A stretch of DNA of 64,000 bases from Curtobacterium sp. 9128 (GCF_900086645.1 NZ_LT576451.1:1798001-1862000); one strand, 5' to 3'; shown: positions 42,114-52,476, numbered from the stretch's first letter. Numbers and translations are program-made. Notes: generated by a model from the letters alone, not told the origin.

Positions 42114-43091
42114 GTGTCCCCGCGTGAGAATCCCTTCGGTCAGGTCCTCGTCGCCCTCGTGACCCCCTTCACCGCCGACGGTGAAGTGGACTGGCCGGGC
42201 GTCGAGCAGCACATCGACGACTGCATCACCGCCGGTGCCGACGGCATCGTCGTGACCGGCACCACCGGTGAGACGTCCACGCTCACCGACCCGGAGAAGC
42301 TCCGGCTGGTCGAGGTCGGGAAGTCCGTCGCGAACGGCCGCGCGAAGATCATCACGGGCGGCGGCTCCAACGAGACCGCACACGCGATCCACCTCTACAA
42401 GCAGAGCGAGCAGGCCGGCGCCGACGGCGTCATGATCGTCACGCCGTACTACAACAAGCCGACGCAGTCCGGCGTGCTGACGCACTTCCGGATGATCGCG
42501 GACGCCACCGACCTGCCGGTGATCCTGTACGACATCCCGGGCCGCACGGGCATCCCGATCACGTACGAGACGATCGTGCGGGCCTCGCACCACCCGAACA
42601 TCATGGCCGTCAAGGACGCCAAGGGCGACTTCGCCGAGGTGTCCCGCGTGCTCAACAACACCGACCTGATGTACTTCTCCGGCGACGACACGAACGTGCT
42701 CCCGCACCTGTCGATCGGCGCGACCGGACTCATCGGCGTGACGGCGAACATCACGTCCACGCCGTACCGGACCATCATCGACGCGGTGAACGCCGGTGAC
42801 CTCGCCACCGCGACGCGCGAGCACCAGCGCATCGAGCCGCTGGTCCGCGCCGTGATGACGCACGTCCCCGGCACCGTCGCGGCGAAGTACATCCTGCACG
42901 GGCTCGGCCGAATCGGCAGCCCCCGTGTCCGTCTGCCGCTCGTCGGCCCCGAGGACTCGGAGGCGTACGCCATCGAGACCTCCCTCGAAGCCGTGCACGG
43001 GATCCCCGGCGCCGACTTCTCCAACTTCCGCCCGGACCGCAACGCGGCCGCGGGAGGAGCGCTTCCGAAGGTGCCAGGCACCACCCGTTGA
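42114..43091 (+). CDS. dapA: 4-hydroxy-tetrahydrodipicolinate synthase
   Basis: The 325-residue aldolase condenses pyruvate with aspartate semialdehyde, the first lysine-branch step. The Schiff-base Lys167 lies in IMAVKDAKGDF; TGTTGETSTLT and LPVILYDIPGRTG complete the active site. GTG at 42114 is 7 nt after TACGCT (42101-42106), indicating leaderless expression. rnj starts 47 bp downstream. Confidence 0.97.
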   Translation: MSPRENPFGQVLVALVTPFTADGEVDWPGVEQHIDDCITAGADGIVVTGTTGETSTLTDPEKLRLVEVGKSVANGRAKIITGGGSNETAHAIHLYKQSEQAGADGVMIVTPYYNKPTQSGVLTHFRMIADATDLPVILYDIPGRTGIPITYETIVRASHHPNIMAVKDAKGDFAEVSRVLNNTDLMYFSGDDTNVLPHLSIGATGLIGVTANITSTPYRTIIDAVNAGDLATATREHQRIEPLVRAVMTHVPGTVAAKYILHGLGRIGSPRVRLPLVGPEDSEAYAIETSLEAVHGIPGADFSNFRPDRNAAAGGALPKVPGTTR

Positions 43092-43138
43092 TCGACCGCG
43101 GCGCGCAGGACGCGCGCCGCCGAAGCAGTCAGGACCGA

Positions 43139-44815
43139 ATGCCCACGCAAGTCTCCGAACCCCAGCCCCTCGAGCCGGGCACCCTCCGGGTCATCCCCGT
43201 CGGTGGCCTCGGCGAGATCGGTCGCAACATGACCGTCTACGAGTACGAGGGCAAGCTGCTCATCGTCGACGCCGGCGTGCTGTTCCCCGAGGAGCACCAG
43301 CCGGGCGTCGACCTGATCCTGCCCGACTTCGCGCCGATCCGGGACCGCCTCGACGACGTCCTCGGCGTCGTGCTCACGCACGGTCACGAGGACCACATCG
43401 GCGCCGTGCCGTACCTGCTGAAGCTCCGCCAGGACATCCCGCTGATCGGGTCCACGCTGACCCTGGCGCTCGTCGAGGCGAAGCTCAAGGAACACCGGAT
43501 CAAGCCCTATACGCTCGTCGTGCAGGAGGACCAGACCGAGCAGCTCGGCCCGTTCCACCTCGAGTTCGTCGCGGTGAACCACTCCATCCCCGACGCCCTC
43601 GCCGTCGCCATCACGACCCCGGCAGGGCGCGTGCTGCACACCGGCGACTTCAAGATGGACCAGCTGCCGCTCGACGACCGCATCACCGACCTCCGTGCGT
43701 TCGCGCGACTCGGCGAGGCCGGCGTCGACCTGTTCCTGCCGGACTCCACCAACGCCGACGTCCCCGGGTTCACCGCTCCGGAGCGCGACATCGGTCCGGT
43801 GCTCGAGAACATCATCATGCGGGCGCGCAAGAAGGTCGTCGTCGCGAGCTTCTCCTCGCACGTGCACCGCGTGCAGCAGGTGCTCGACGCCGCGGCCGCC
43901 GCGAACCGCCGTGTCGCGTTCATGGGTCGCTCGATGATCCGCAACATGACGATCGCCGCCGACCTCGGGTACCTGCGGGTGCCGGAGAACGTGCTGATCG
44001 ACACGAAGAAGGCCAAGGACGTCCCGGACGACCAGATCGTCTACATGTCGACCGGGTCCCAGGGTGAGCCGATGGCCGTCCTCGCCCGGATGGCGAACCT
44101 CGAGCACCAGATCGAGATCGGCGACGGCGACACCGTCATCCTCGCGTCGTCGCTCATCCCGGGCAACGAGAACGCCGTCTACCGCGTGATCGACGGCCTG
44201 ACGAAGCTCGGTGCGAAGGTCGTGCACAAGGGCAACGCGAAGGTGCACGTCTCGGGCCACGCGTCCGCCGGCGAGCTGCTGTACTGCTACAACATCCTGC
44301 GTCCGCGCAACGTCCTGCCCGTGCACGGCGAGCACCGGCACCTCTACGCGAACGCCGACCTGGCGATCCAGACGGGTGTCCCGCCGCGCAACGTCATCCT
44401 CGGACAGGACGGCATCGTCGTCGACCTGAAGGACGGCGTCGCGAACGTCGTCGGACAGCTCGACATCGGGTACGTCTACGTGGACGGTTCGACCGTCGGC
44501 GAGATCACCGACGCCGACCTCAAGGACCGTCGGGTCCTGGCGGAAGAGGGCTTCATCTCCGTGTTCTGCGCGGTCGACTTCGCAACCGGACAGTGCGTCA
44601 TCGGCCCGGAGATCCAGTCGCGCGGCTTCGCCGAGGACGACTCCGTCTTCGACGACGTCCGCCCGCAGATCGCCCGTGCACTGGCCGACGCGGCCGGCAA
44701 CGGTACGCGGGACCAGCACGCGTTCAGCCAGGTGGTCCGCCGGACCGTCGGCCGCTGGGTGAACACGAAGCACCGCCGCCGTCCGATGATCGTCCCGGTG
44801 ATCATCGAGGCGTAG
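43139..44815 (+). CDS. rnj: Ribonuclease J
   Basis: The 558-residue metallo-beta-lactamase/beta-CASP nuclease has the zinc motif HGHEDH (His81, His83, Asp85, His86) in LTHGHEDHIGAVPYLL. Later motifs are LHTGDFK, STNADVPGF and SGHASAGEL with PVHGEHRHL. It acts in 5'-3' exonucleolytic and endonucleolytic RNA decay with PNPase. ATG at 43139 has AGGA upstream; the frame also runs further upstream to an ATG at 43088 overlapping dapA, which I do not prefer. A strong terminator follows. Confidence 0.95.
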   Translation: MPTQVSEPQPLEPGTLRVIPVGGLGEIGRNMTVYEYEGKLLIVDAGVLFPEEHQPGVDLILPDFAPIRDRLDDVLGVVLTHGHEDHIGAVPYLLKLRQDIPLIGSTLTLALVEAKLKEHRIKPYTLVVQEDQTEQLGPFHLEFVAVNHSIPDALAVAITTPAGRVLHTGDFKMDQLPLDDRITDLRAFARLGEAGVDLFLPDSTNADVPGFTAPERDIGPVLENIIMRARKKVVVASFSSHVHRVQQVLDAAAAANRRVAFMGRSMIRNMTIAADLGYLRVPENVLIDTKKAKDVPDDQIVYMSTGSQGEPMAVLARMANLEHQIEIGDGDTVILASSLIPGNENAVYRVIDGLTKLGAKVVHKGNAKVHVSGHASAGELLYCYNILRPRNVLPVHGEHRHLYANADLAIQTGVPPRNVILGQDGIVVDLKDGVANVVGQLDIGYVYVDGSTVGEITDADLKDRRVLAEEGFISVFCAVDFATGQCVIGPEIQSRGFAEDDSVFDDVRPQIARALADAAGNGTRDQHAFSQVVRRTVGRWVNTKHRRRPMIVPVIIEA

Positions 44816-44839
44816 GGCCCCGCGCGCGGTCCGACCGGA

Positions 44840-44877
44840 GGCCCGCCGCACGTCCGTCCCGGACGCTGCGGCGGGCC
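44840..44877 (+). terminator. Intrinsic terminator after rnj
   Basis: GGCCCGCCGC (44840-44849) pairs with GCGGCGGGCC (44868-44877), with an inner CGTCCG/GGACG stem. It is followed by TTCATCT, 25 bp after the rnj stop. Confidence 0.88.
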
Positions 44878-44934
44878 TTCATCTCATCCCAGAGCATGAT
44901 CTTTCGTCGGCATGCCGGTCACTAGTATTCCTGT

Positions 44935-45939
44935 GTGATCGTTCTGCGTCGCTGGGTGTGGCCCGGCCTCAAGTTCCTGGTGTTCGCCGCCATCGCAGTG
45001 GCACTCGTCCGGCTCGCGTTCTTCGCCGCCCAGCCGCCGGAGGCCGACAAGGTCCCGACCGGCAAGATCGACGACCCGGTCGTCACGGTGGAGAAGGGTG
45101 ACATCAGCAACGACGTCGAGGCGAAGGGTACGATCCGCTCCGTCGCGTCCACCCCGGTGCGCGCGACGGCAGCCGGCACCGTGAACCGCCTCTTCGTGGC
45201 GAACGGCGACCACGTCGAGCAGGGTGCGGCGATCCTCGACGTCCGTGTCGAGACCCCGGTCGACGGTGTCACGGCCGACGGCAGCCCGCTCCCGCCCAAG
45301 GTCACCTTCTCGACCGTCGCCGCTCCGGCCGCCGGCACCGTGTCCGGGCTCGACCTGGTGTCGAAGCAACCGGTCGACATCGGCACGACCGTGGCCCGCG
45401 TCGCCCCCGAGTCGTACCGCGCGAGCGCCACGCTCGAGGCCGCGCAGCTCTACCGCCTGGTCAACCGCCCGTCCGAGGCGACGGTGACGGTGACGGACGG
45501 CCCGGCGCCGTTCACCTGCACCAACCTGTCGTTGACGAGCGCGGCCGCGTCCGACTCCTCCTCGTCGGACACCGACGCCGCGGATGGGTCAGGATCGGAG
45601 TCGTCGTCCGGCGGGACGCAGCTGGAGTGCGACGTCCCGGGCGACGTCACGGTGTTCCCGGGGCTCGAGGTCACCGTGGCCGTGCCCGCCGGCAAGGCCG
45701 AGGGCGTCCTGACCCTCCCGACCACGGCCGTCCAGGGCACCGCGCAGAAGGGTGTCGTCACCGTCGTCACCGACGAGGGGAAGCACGAGACGCGCGACGT
45801 CGAGCTCGGCATCAACGACGGTGAACTGGTCGAGGTGAAGTCCGGGGTGGCCGAGGGTGACCAGGTCCTGCAGTTCGTCCCGGGCAAGGAGCAGTCCGAG
45901 GACGACTCCACCGAGGGTGGCGCGGTGATGGTCGGATGA
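44935..45939 (+). CDS. Membrane-fusion (MacA-like) adaptor of an ABC efflux system
   Basis: The 334-residue protein has one N-terminal membrane helix (about residues 10-32), then a barrel-sandwich/lipoyl-like region (EKGDISNDVEAKGTIRS, ATAAGTVNRLFVANGDHVEQG) and a beta-barrel with two cysteines that may form a disulfide (FTCTNLS, LECDVPG). A Ser/Asp-rich insert separates the two cysteines. In a Gram-positive cell it would act as a periplasm-like adaptor to the ABC proteins encoded next. GTG at 44935 is 6 nt after TAGTAT (44923-44928). The next ATG overlaps its stop (ATGA). Confidence 0.85.
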   Translation: MIVLRRWVWPGLKFLVFAAIAVALVRLAFFAAQPPEADKVPTGKIDDPVVTVEKGDISNDVEAKGTIRSVASTPVRATAAGTVNRLFVANGDHVEQGAAILDVRVETPVDGVTADGSPLPPKVTFSTVAAPAAGTVSGLDLVSKQPVDIGTTVARVAPESYRASATLEAAQLYRLVNRPSEATVTVTDGPAPFTCTNLSLTSAAASDSSSSDTDAADGSGSESSSGGTQLECDVPGDVTVFPGLEVTVAVPAGKAEGVLTLPTTAVQGTAQKGVVTVVTDEGKHETRDVELGINDGELVEVKSGVAEGDQVLQFVPGKEQSEDDSTEGGAVMVG

Positions 45940-46634
45940 GTCTGGTCTCCGTCCGCGGGCTGCAGAAGTCCGTCACGCTGCCGGACGGCTCGACGCTCGA
46001 GATCCTCCGCGGGATCGACCTCGACGTCGAAGCCGGCAGCACCACCGCGATCGTCGGCCGCTCGGGCTCCGGCAAGTCGACGCTGCTCAACGTCCTCGGG
46101 CTGCTCGACACCCCGACCGACGGCACGCACGAGTTCGGCGGGGTCGACGTCGGCCGGGCCGGGTCGCTCCGTCGCGACCGGATCCGCGGGGCCGACGTCG
46201 GCTTCGTGTTCCAGCAGTTCAACCTGCTGCAGGGTCGCACCGCGGTCGAGAACGTCGAGATCCCGCTCCTCTACGCGACCGGGAAGGACTTCTGGCGTCG
46301 TCGTCGTCTCGCCATCGAGATGCTCGACCGTGTGGGGCTGGCCGACCGGGCCGACACGCAGCCGCACCGGCTCTCCGGCGGCGAGCAGCAGCGCGTCGCG
46401 ATCGCCAGGGCGCTCGTCCGCTCGCCCCGGCTCATCCTGGCCGACGAGCCGACCGGAGCGCTCGACGTCGACACCGGTCGCATCGTGATGGAGCTGCTCG
46501 AGACCGTCGCCGCCGAGACCGGTGCCGCGCTCATGACGATCACGCACGACGCCGCCGTCGCGGCCCGAGCGGACACCGTCCACCGGATCGACCACGGCCT
46601 CGTGGTCGACGCGTTCGAGGAGGCCGCCGCGTGA
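45936..46634 (+). CDS. ABC transporter ATPase, MacB/LolD-type
   Basis: The 232-residue ATPase has Walker A VGRSGSGKSTLLNVLG, Q-loop FVFQQFNLL, signature LSGGEQQRVAIARAL, Walker B LILADEPTGALD and H-loop TITHD. It pairs with the permease at 46631, and GTGA overlaps couple all three genes. The system probably exports a peptide, antibiotic or lipid; the substrate is unknown. Confidence 0.92.
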   Translation: MSLVSVRGLQKSVTLPDGSTLEILRGIDLDVEAGSTTAIVGRSGSGKSTLLNVLGLLDTPTDGTHEFGGVDVGRAGSLRRDRIRGADVGFVFQQFNLLQGRTAVENVEIPLLYATGKDFWRRRRLAIEMLDRVGLADRADTQPHRLSGGEQQRVAIARALVRSPRLILADEPTGALDVDTGRIVMELLETVAAETGAALMTITHDAAVAARADTVHRIDHGLVVDAFEEAAA

Positions 46635-47860
46635 ACGGCGTGTTCAGCACCGTCGTCGGGACCTTCGTCGAGTCCTGGCAGGAGCTCCGCGTGCACCGGG
46701 GCCGTGTCGTCCTCAGCCTGGTCGGTGTGACCATCGCCGTCGCGTCGCTCGCCGTCGTGGTCGGGTTCGGATCGCTCGCCGAGAAGGCGACGGAGGCGTT
46801 CAACGAGCAGTACGGTGGCCGGCCGGCGACGTTCCAGCTCACCGCTTCGACGAAGTCGGGGGACGCCCTGCCCGACGAGGACGCGGTGTTCGACCAGCTC
46901 CGTGCCGGGGCTGCTCGCTACGACGTGTCGTACGCGAGCGAGGCGGCGGAAGGGCCGCGGAAGGTCCAGTTCCCGGACGGCGTCGGCGACGTGTGGACGA
47001 AGACCGTCGATCCCGGGTACGCCGAGATGCACCGGGTCCGGATGGCCGACGGATCATGGTTCACCGAGTCCGACCGTGACCGGCTCGCGCCGGCGATCAT
47101 CGTGAACCGGGCCTTCCTCGACCGCCTGGGTGACCCCGACCTCGTGACGCACCCGACCGTCCGACTGCCCGGGACGCCCGCGGTCACCGCGGTCGTCGTC
47201 GGGGAGTACAAGACGTCCGAGTACGACACCGAGCCTGGCATGTTCCAGCTCGCGCGCACGACGGCCGCCGCCGGGACCGTCGTCGACCCGGAGATGGGCG
47301 GCAGTCGCACGTTCGAGGTCTGGATCCCCGCGTCGGGTGGCAAGCAGCTCGCGAAGCGGATCGCGAGCGACACCGAGCGGACCCTCGGCGGCGGCGTCGA
47401 GGTCACCGCGAGCCGCATGGACGCCGGTGCCACGGTGGACGGTGACCCGCTCGGGCCGCTGCGCTGCGTCATCGCCGCGGTGTCCGTGCTCGTCCTGGTG
47501 CTCGGCGGGCTCGGGCTGCTCAACGTGTCGCTCGTGAGCGTCCGGCAGCGGATCCGCGAGATCGGCATCCGGCGCGGTGTCGGTGCCTCCGCCGGCCGGA
47601 TCTTCGTGGCCGTACTGCTCGAGAACGTCCTCGGGACCGCCGTCGCCGGGGGCATCGGCGTGATGCTCGGGGCGGCGGTGCTCAGCAACGAGACCGTGCG
47701 GACCGCGATCACGAGCGGCGCCGACATCGGGGGAGCACCGTTCCCGCTCGAGGCCGCGTTCGTCGGGATCGGCGCCGCGGTCTTCGTCGGGGCGCTCGCC
47801 GGACTGCTCCCTGCGCTCGTCGCGGTGCGCGTCAAGGTCATCGACGCGATCCGGTACTGA
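46631..47860 (+). CDS. ABC transporter permease, MacB-type (FtsX-like)
   Basis: The 409-residue protein has a helix near residues 25-47 and an extracytoplasmic domain of about 230 residues. Three C-terminal helices follow, with the FtsX/MacB core segment [21 protein letters not shown]. This 1+3 helix layout is typical of MacB-like mechanotransmission transporters. GTG at 46631 overlaps the ATPase stop, and a terminator follows at 47871. Confidence 0.9.
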   Translation: MNGVFSTVVGTFVESWQELRVHRGRVVLSLVGVTIAVASLAVVVGFGSLAEKATEAFNEQYGGRPATFQLTASTKSGDALPDEDAVFDQLRAGAARYDVSYASEAAEGPRKVQFPDGVGDVWTKTVDPGYAEMHRVRMADGSWFTESDRDRLAPAIIVNRAFLDRLGDPDLVTHPTVRLPGTPAVTAVVVGEYKTSEYDTEPGMFQLARTTAAAGTVVDPEMGGSRTFEVWIPASGGKQLAKRIASDTERTLGGGVEVTASRMDAGATVDGDPLGPLRCVIAAVSVLVLVLGGLGLLNVSLVSVRQRIREIGIRRGVGASAGRIFVAVLLENVLGTAVAGGIGVMLGAAVLSNETVRTAITSGADIGGAPFPLEAAFVGIGAAVFVGALAGLLPALVAVRVKVIDAIRY

Positions 47861-47870
47861 CCCGTCGGGT

Positions 47871-47895
47871 GCCCCGCCGCCTCGTGCGGCGGGGC
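47871..47895 (+). terminator. Intrinsic terminator after the efflux operon
   Basis: GCCCCGCCGC, CTCGT loop, GCGGCGGGGC: a perfect 10-bp stem 11 bp after the permease stop and just before the ftsK promoter. Confidence 0.9.
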
Positions 47896-47934
47896 TCCGT
47901 CGGTTTGTCCCCAGGTGGCGTTAGGGTCTACCCC

Positions 47935-50838
47935 ATGGCCGGAGGCACCAAGTCGACCACGCGCTCACGCGCGTCATCGTCGTACCGTGGAAGCGGGTCG
48001 CGCGGGACGTCGCGCACGCAGGCCACCACGAAGAAGCTGCCGCAGGCGAAGCCGTCGGTCGAGTTCACCGGGCAGAACCCGCTCGTGACCGCCTGGATGG
48101 GCATGGCCCACGGCGTCGGTGCGATGTTCCGGCTGCTCGGGTCCGAGACCCTCGAGAAGGACCAGCGTCGCGACGGGTTCCCGTTCTTCCTGTTCGTGCT
48201 CGCCATCGCCGGCGCGGTCGTCGAGTGGCTCAACCCGAGCAACGGCGTCTCGGTGGCGCTCGATGCGTACACGTTCGGCGGGCTGTTCGGCCGGCTGGCG
48301 TTCGCGCTCCCCGTCATCATGATCGTGTTCGCCGGCTGGCTGTTCCGGCATCCGGCGTCCGTCCACGACAACACCCGGATCGGGATCGGCCTCGGGCTGC
48401 TGCTCGTGTCGATCTCCTCCCTGTGCCACGTCTTCGGTGGCCAGCCGAGCGCGTCCGACGGCATGCCGGCGCTCGCCACGGCTGGTGGTGTGATCGGCTG
48501 GGTCGTGATCGGCTGGCTGGTCGCGGTCGCCACCGTCTGGATCGCCGTCCCGGTGGCGATCGTCCTGCTGGTGCTCTCCCTCTTCATCATCACCAAGACG
48601 CCGCCGAACAAGGTCGGGCGTCGACTCCACGAGCTGTACGCGTACCTGTTCGGCGCCCCGGCCCCTGCCGCTGAGGAAGATGTCCCCGCGGAACCGGCGA
48701 AGGCGCCGCGCAAGGGCGTCGCGGGCAAGATGGACTCGCAGGGCCTGCAGCTGTTCGACGACCTCGGGTTCGGCGACGGCGAGCAGCCGGACGACGACGC
48801 CGAGGCGCACATCCCGTGGTGGCGCCGCAACAAGTCCGGTCGCGAAGAAGACCCGGCGTACGACAGCCCGGTCATCCCGGCCTCGACCGCCGCGGTCGCA
48901 GCGGCACCGAGCCCGAACGCCGGTGCCGCTGCCGGTCTCGTCGACCACACGCCGGCCGAGCCCGCGTCGGTGAACCTCAACGACTCCCTCGAGCAGGACG
49001 TCGCCGCTGACCTCGACCGTGCCGAGCAGGCGCTCCGTGACTTCGGCGCCCCCGTGCCGGACGACCGCACCGAGGTGATCCGTCCGGAACGGGACCTGCC
49101 CGCGGCGGCCGCACCGAGCCTCCCGTCTGCTCCGGCCGACCCCGTCGACGACGCGACCGGCCAGGCGGACGACGCGATGGCGGCGGCATCGGCGGACGAC
49201 CCGTCGAAGCCGTACCGGCTCCCTGCGGCCACGACGCTGAGCGCCGGGACGCCGTCGGTGGCGCGCAGTCAGGCGAACGACGACATCGTCGCGGCCATCA
49301 CCGGTGTGCTCACCGAGTTCAAGGTCGACGCGAAGGTGACCGGCTTCTCCCGCGGCCCGACGGTGACCCGGTACGAGATCGAGCTCGGGCCCGGCGTCAA
49401 GGTCGAGCGCGTCACGGCGCTGTCGAAGAACCTGTCGTACGCGGTCGCCTCGAACGAGGTCCGCATCCTGTCCCCGATCCCGGGCAAGAGCGCCATCGGT
49501 GTCGAGATCCCGAACTCGGACCGCGAGATCGTGTCGCTCGGCGATGTCCTGCGCTCGAGCGCCGCGACCAAGTCGAAGCACCCGATGACGATCGGTGTCG
49601 GCAAGGACGTCGAGGGCGGCTTCGTCGTCGCGAACCTCGCGAAGATGCCGCACCTGCTCGTCGCCGGCTCCACGGGGTCCGGCAAGTCGGTGTTCATCAA
49701 CTCGATGATCACCTCGCTGCTGATGCGCGCGAAGCCGTCCGAGGTCCGCATGGTCCTCGTCGACCCGAAGCGCGTCGAGCTCTCGATCTACGCCGGGGTG
49801 CCGCACCTCATCACGCCCATCATCACGAACCCGAAGAAGGCAGCGGAGGCGCTGCAGTGGGTCGTGAAGGAGATGGACATGCGGTACGACGACCTCGCGT
49901 CGTTCGGGTTCCGGCACGTCGACGACTTCAACAAGGCGATCGAGAACGACGAGATCGTCCTGCCCGCCGGCAGCGAACGGAAGCTCAAGCCGTACCCGTA
50001 CCTGCTCGTCGTCGTCGACGAGCTCGCCGACCTCATGCTCGTCGCCCCGCGCGACGTCGAGGAGTCGATCGTCCGCATCACCCAGCTCGCACGTGCCGCC
50101 GGCATCCACCTGGTGCTCGCGACGCAGCGGCCGTCGGTGGACGTCATCACGGGCCTCATCAAGGCGAACGTCCCGTCGCGGATCGCCTTCGCCGTGACGA
50201 GCGTCACCGACTCGAGGGTGATCCTCGACCAGCCCGGCGCCGACAAGCTCATCGGGCAGGGCGACGCGCTCTTCCTACCGATGGGGTCCTCGAAGGCCGT
50301 CCGCGTGCAGGGCGCATGGGTGCAGGAGAGCGAGGTCGCCGAGGTCGTCCAGCACGTCACCCGGCAGGCCCAGCCCGAGTACCGCCAGGACGTCCAGGCC
50401 GTGGTCGAGCGCAAGGAGATCGACGCCGACATCGGCGACGACCTCGAGCTGCTCCTCGCCGCGGTCGAACAGGTCGTCTCCACGCAGTTCGGGTCGACCT
50501 CGATGCTCCAGCGGAAGCTCCGCGTCGGGTTCGCGAAGGCCGGGCGGCTGATGGACCTCATGGAGTCGCGAGACATCGTCGGGCCGTCCGAGGGGTCGAA
50601 GGCGCGGGACGTCCTCGTCACCGGCGACCAGCTGCCGGCGGTGCTCGCAAAGCTCCGCGGCGAGGAGCCGCCGGAGCCAGCCGCGGCAGCGCCGGCGCCG
50701 GCGTCGCCGCCGGTTTCGTCGCCGTCCGACGACGGGGACCGGTACAGCGCTGACCCGGTCGGAGACATGACGCGCGGGTACGATCGAGTCGAGGAAGAAC
50801 CGGACGAGGACGCCTGGGGCCTCACGGGCAGGGAGTGA
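47935..50838 (+). CDS. ftsK: DNA translocase FtsK/SpoIIIE
   Basis: The 967-residue septal DNA pump has a basic N-terminus, about four membrane helices in residues 50-215 and a long acidic/Pro/Ala linker. The motor domain has Walker [12 protein letters not shown] (Lys584) and Walker [12 protein letters not shown] (Asp695), and the C-terminal gamma domain ([20 protein letters not shown]) should read KOPS-like sites. ATG at 47935 lies 7 nt after TAGGGT (47922-47927). A GAGCCTCCCGTC half-repeat is embedded in the linker at 49115-49126, encoding PSLPS. Confidence 0.96.
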   Translation: MAGGTKSTTRSRASSSYRGSGSRGTSRTQATTKKLPQAKPSVEFTGQNPLVTAWMGMAHGVGAMFRLLGSETLEKDQRRDGFPFFLFVLAIAGAVVEWLNPSNGVSVALDAYTFGGLFGRLAFALPVIMIVFAGWLFRHPASVHDNTRIGIGLGLLLVSISSLCHVFGGQPSASDGMPALATAGGVIGWVVIGWLVAVATVWIAVPVAIVLLVLSLFIITKTPPNKVGRRLHELYAYLFGAPAPAAEEDVPAEPAKAPRKGVAGKMDSQGLQLFDDLGFGDGEQPDDDAEAHIPWWRRNKSGREEDPAYDSPVIPASTAAVAAAPSPNAGAAAGLVDHTPAEPASVNLNDSLEQDVAADLDRAEQALRDFGAPVPDDRTEVIRPERDLPAAAAPSLPSAPADPVDDATGQADDAMAAASADDPSKPYRLPAATTLSAGTPSVARSQANDDIVAAITGVLTEFKVDAKVTGFSRGPTVTRYEIELGPGVKVERVTALSKNLSYAVASNEVRILSPIPGKSAIGVEIPNSDREIVSLGDVLRSSAATKSKHPMTIGVGKDVEGGFVVANLAKMPHLLVAGSTGSGKSVFINSMITSLLMRAKPSEVRMVLVDPKRVELSIYAGVPHLITPIITNPKKAAEALQWVVKEMDMRYDDLASFGFRHVDDFNKAIENDEIVLPAGSERKLKPYPYLLVVVDELADLMLVAPRDVEESIVRITQLARAAGIHLVLATQRPSVDVITGLIKANVPSRIAFAVTSVTDSRVILDQPGADKLIGQGDALFLPMGSSKAVRVQGAWVQESEVAEVVQHVTRQAQPEYRQDVQAVVERKEIDADIGDDLELLLAAVEQVVSTQFGSTSMLQRKLRVGFAKAGRLMDLMESRDIVGPSEGSKARDVLVTGDQLPAVLAKLRGEEPPEPAAAAPAPASPPVSSPSDDGDRYSADPVGDMTRGYDRVEEEPDEDAWGLTGRE

Positions 50839-50843
50839 AGACG

Positions 50844-51479
50844 ATGACCGCCTCGGAAGGCACCAACACGAAGCGGTTCCCCTGGCGGGGACGTCTCGTC
50901 CGCAAGGGACCGGGTCCCGCGTCGACGGCGAACGTCGCGAACATCATCACCGTCATCCGGATCCTGATGGCGCCGCTGTTCTTCGTCCTGCTGCTGGCCG
51001 ATGCCGGGCAGGACGGCCCGACGCGCATCTGGGCGGCTGTGCTCTTCGTCGTGGCCATCGTCACCGACAGTGCGGACGGCATCATCGCGCGGCGTCAGGG
51101 CCTCGTCACGGACTTCGGCAAGCTCGTCGACCCGATCGCCGACAAGGTGCTCATCGGGGGAGCGCTCGTCGCCCTGTCCATCCTCGGGGAGCTGCCCTGG
51201 TACGTGACGGTCCTGATCATGGTGCGCGAGATCGGCATCACGGTGTTCCGGTTCGCCGTCCTGTCCGACCGGGTGATCCCGGCGAGCCGCGGCGGCAAGA
51301 TCAAGACCGTGCTGCAGGCGGTCGCCATCACGCTCGCGCTCTTCCCGTGGTGGAACATCGCCGGCGACTTCGCCCACTGGACGAACGGGATCCTGATGAC
51401 AGCCGCGTTCATCGCCACGGTGTGGAGCGGGCTGGACTACCTCTGGCAGGCGTGGAAGCACAACCGGACCGCAGCGTGA
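50844..51479 (+). CDS. pgsA: CDP-diacylglycerol-glycerol-3-phosphate phosphatidyltransferase
   Basis: The 211-residue membrane enzyme makes phosphatidylglycerophosphate. The CDP-alcohol phosphotransferase motif DSADGIIARRQGLVTDFGKL and its continuation VDPIADK are complete, and about four hydrophobic helices are visible. ATG at 50844 has GGGAG 8 nt upstream; GTG at 50835, overlapping the ftsK stop, is an alternative. Its stop overlaps cinA (GTGA). Confidence 0.93.
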   Translation: MTASEGTNTKRFPWRGRLVRKGPGPASTANVANIITVIRILMAPLFFVLLLADAGQDGPTRIWAAVLFVVAIVTDSADGIIARRQGLVTDFGKLVDPIADKVLIGGALVALSILGELPWYVTVLIMVREIGITVFRFAVLSDRVIPASRGGKIKTVLQAVAITLALFPWWNIAGDFAHWTNGILMTAAFIATVWSGLDYLWQAWKHNRTAA

Positions 51480-51964
51480 CCCTCGCGTCATCGGTCGTCG
51501 CCGCGCTGACCGCGCGGGGTGAGACCGTCGCGGTGGCGGAGTCGCTCACCGGCGGGCTCGTCGTGTCGGAACTCGTGGGCGTCCCCGGAGCGAGCGCCGT
51601 CGTCCGCGGGGGAGTCGTGGCCTACGCGACGCCCGTCAAGGCGTCCGTCCTCGGCGTCTCCGCGGCGCTCCTCGCCCGGAACGGTGCTGTGGACCCGACC
51701 GTGGCGGCGCAGATGGCCACCGGCGTGCGGACCGCCCTGGCGGTCGACGGCGAACCCGCGACGTGGGGGATCTCGACGACGGGTGTCGCCGGGCCCGACC
51801 CGCAGGACGGCCAGCCCGTCGGCACGGTGTTCGTCGGCATCGCATCAGCGGCGGGCGCGGAGGCATTCGAGTTGCACCTCGACGGGGACCGTCAGGCAAT
51901 CCGACAGGCTGCTGTCTCCGAACTCCTGACACGACTGCACGTCACGCTCGAGACCGGGGAATAG
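51476..51964 (+). CDS. CinA-family nicotinamide-nucleotide amidohydrolase
   Basis: The 162-residue protein is the C-terminal (PncC) domain of CinA alone: AVAESLTGGLVVSELVGVPG and ISTTGVAGPDPQDGQPVGTV contain the catalytic region for deamidating NMN. The N-terminal MoCF domain of full CinA is absent, as usual in actinobacteria. GTG at 51476 overlaps pgsA. The clgR and recA genes follow, the normal order. Confidence 0.92.
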   Translation: MTLASSVVAALTARGETVAVAESLTGGLVVSELVGVPGASAVVRGGVVAYATPVKASVLGVSAALLARNGAVDPTVAAQMATGVRTALAVDGEPATWGISTTGVAGPDPQDGQPVGTVFVGIASAAGAEAFELHLDGDRQAIRQAAVSELLTRLHVTLETGE

Positions 51965-52040
51965 CCCGCGTTACCGCTGGGTTACATCTCACGCAATCTC
52001 CAGCAGGACGGCAGCCCAGGTGGCTAGCATGCTGCAACCG

Positions 52041-52056
52041 GCAACGCTAGTGTTGC
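52041..52056. promoter_or_regulatory. Palindrome in the clgR leader, possible autoregulatory site
   Basis: GCAACGCTAGTGTTGC is a 16-bp palindrome with one mismatched pair, centred on CTAG. It follows a -10-like TAGCAT (52025-52030), so it lies at or just after the transcription start of clgR. ClgR-type regulators bind CGC-containing palindromes at their own promoter; a match here is plausible but untested. Confidence 0.4.
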
Positions 52057-52118
52057 TGAACCCGAACCCGGTCACCCTGGCCGGTCGGGCGCGGAGACGA
52101 CAGAGAGGAGGAGTTCTC

Positions 52119-52427
52119 ATGGTTCTCGTTCGTCAGGAAATCGGCGACGTTCTGCGGGACTTCCGCTTGCAGAAGGGCCGGACCCTCCGTCAGGTCGCGT
52201 CCAAGGCCAGCGTTGCTCTCGGGTACCTCAGTGAGGTGGAGCGCGGTCAGAAAGAGGCCAGCTCGGAGATCCTCGCGTCCGTCGCGGATGCGTTGGACAC
52301 CCCGATCTCCACGATCATGCGCGAGGTTGGAGACCGCCTCGCCGTGGTGGAAGGTCTCACCCCGGTCCCGGACACGCTCCCGGACGAACTCGTCGCCGAG
52401 TTCGACAACGACCTCGCGGTGCGCTGA
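52119..52427 (+). CDS. clgR: ClgR-like XRE family regulator
   Basis: The 102-residue protein is one helix-turn-helix domain: IGDVLRDFRLQKGRTLRQVA, then ALGYLSEVERGQKEASSEIL. It matches ClgR (Clp gene regulator) in size and position between cinA and recA; ClgR activates clp protease and other stress genes and is itself degraded by Clp in relatives. ATG at 52119 has a strong AGAGGAGGAG site. A terminator follows at 52441. Confidence 0.88.
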   Translation: MVLVRQEIGDVLRDFRLQKGRTLRQVASKASVALGYLSEVERGQKEASSEILASVADALDTPISTIMREVGDRLAVVEGLTPVPDTLPDELVAEFDNDLAVR

Positions 52428-52440
52428 GACGCACTGCACA

Positions 52441-52476
52441 CGAACGCCCCCGTCGGTCCGCCGGCGGGGGCGTTCG
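52441..52476 (+). terminator. Intrinsic terminator after clgR
   Basis: CGAACGCCCCCG (52441-52452) pairs with CGGGGGCGTTCG (52465-52476), a perfect 12-bp stem 14 bp after the clgR stop. Confidence 0.9.

Noticed and set aside
43088..43138. RNase J start at ATG 43088 overlapping dapA
   Set aside because: The 17 additional residues are not typical of the family, and AGGA is well placed before ATG 43139.
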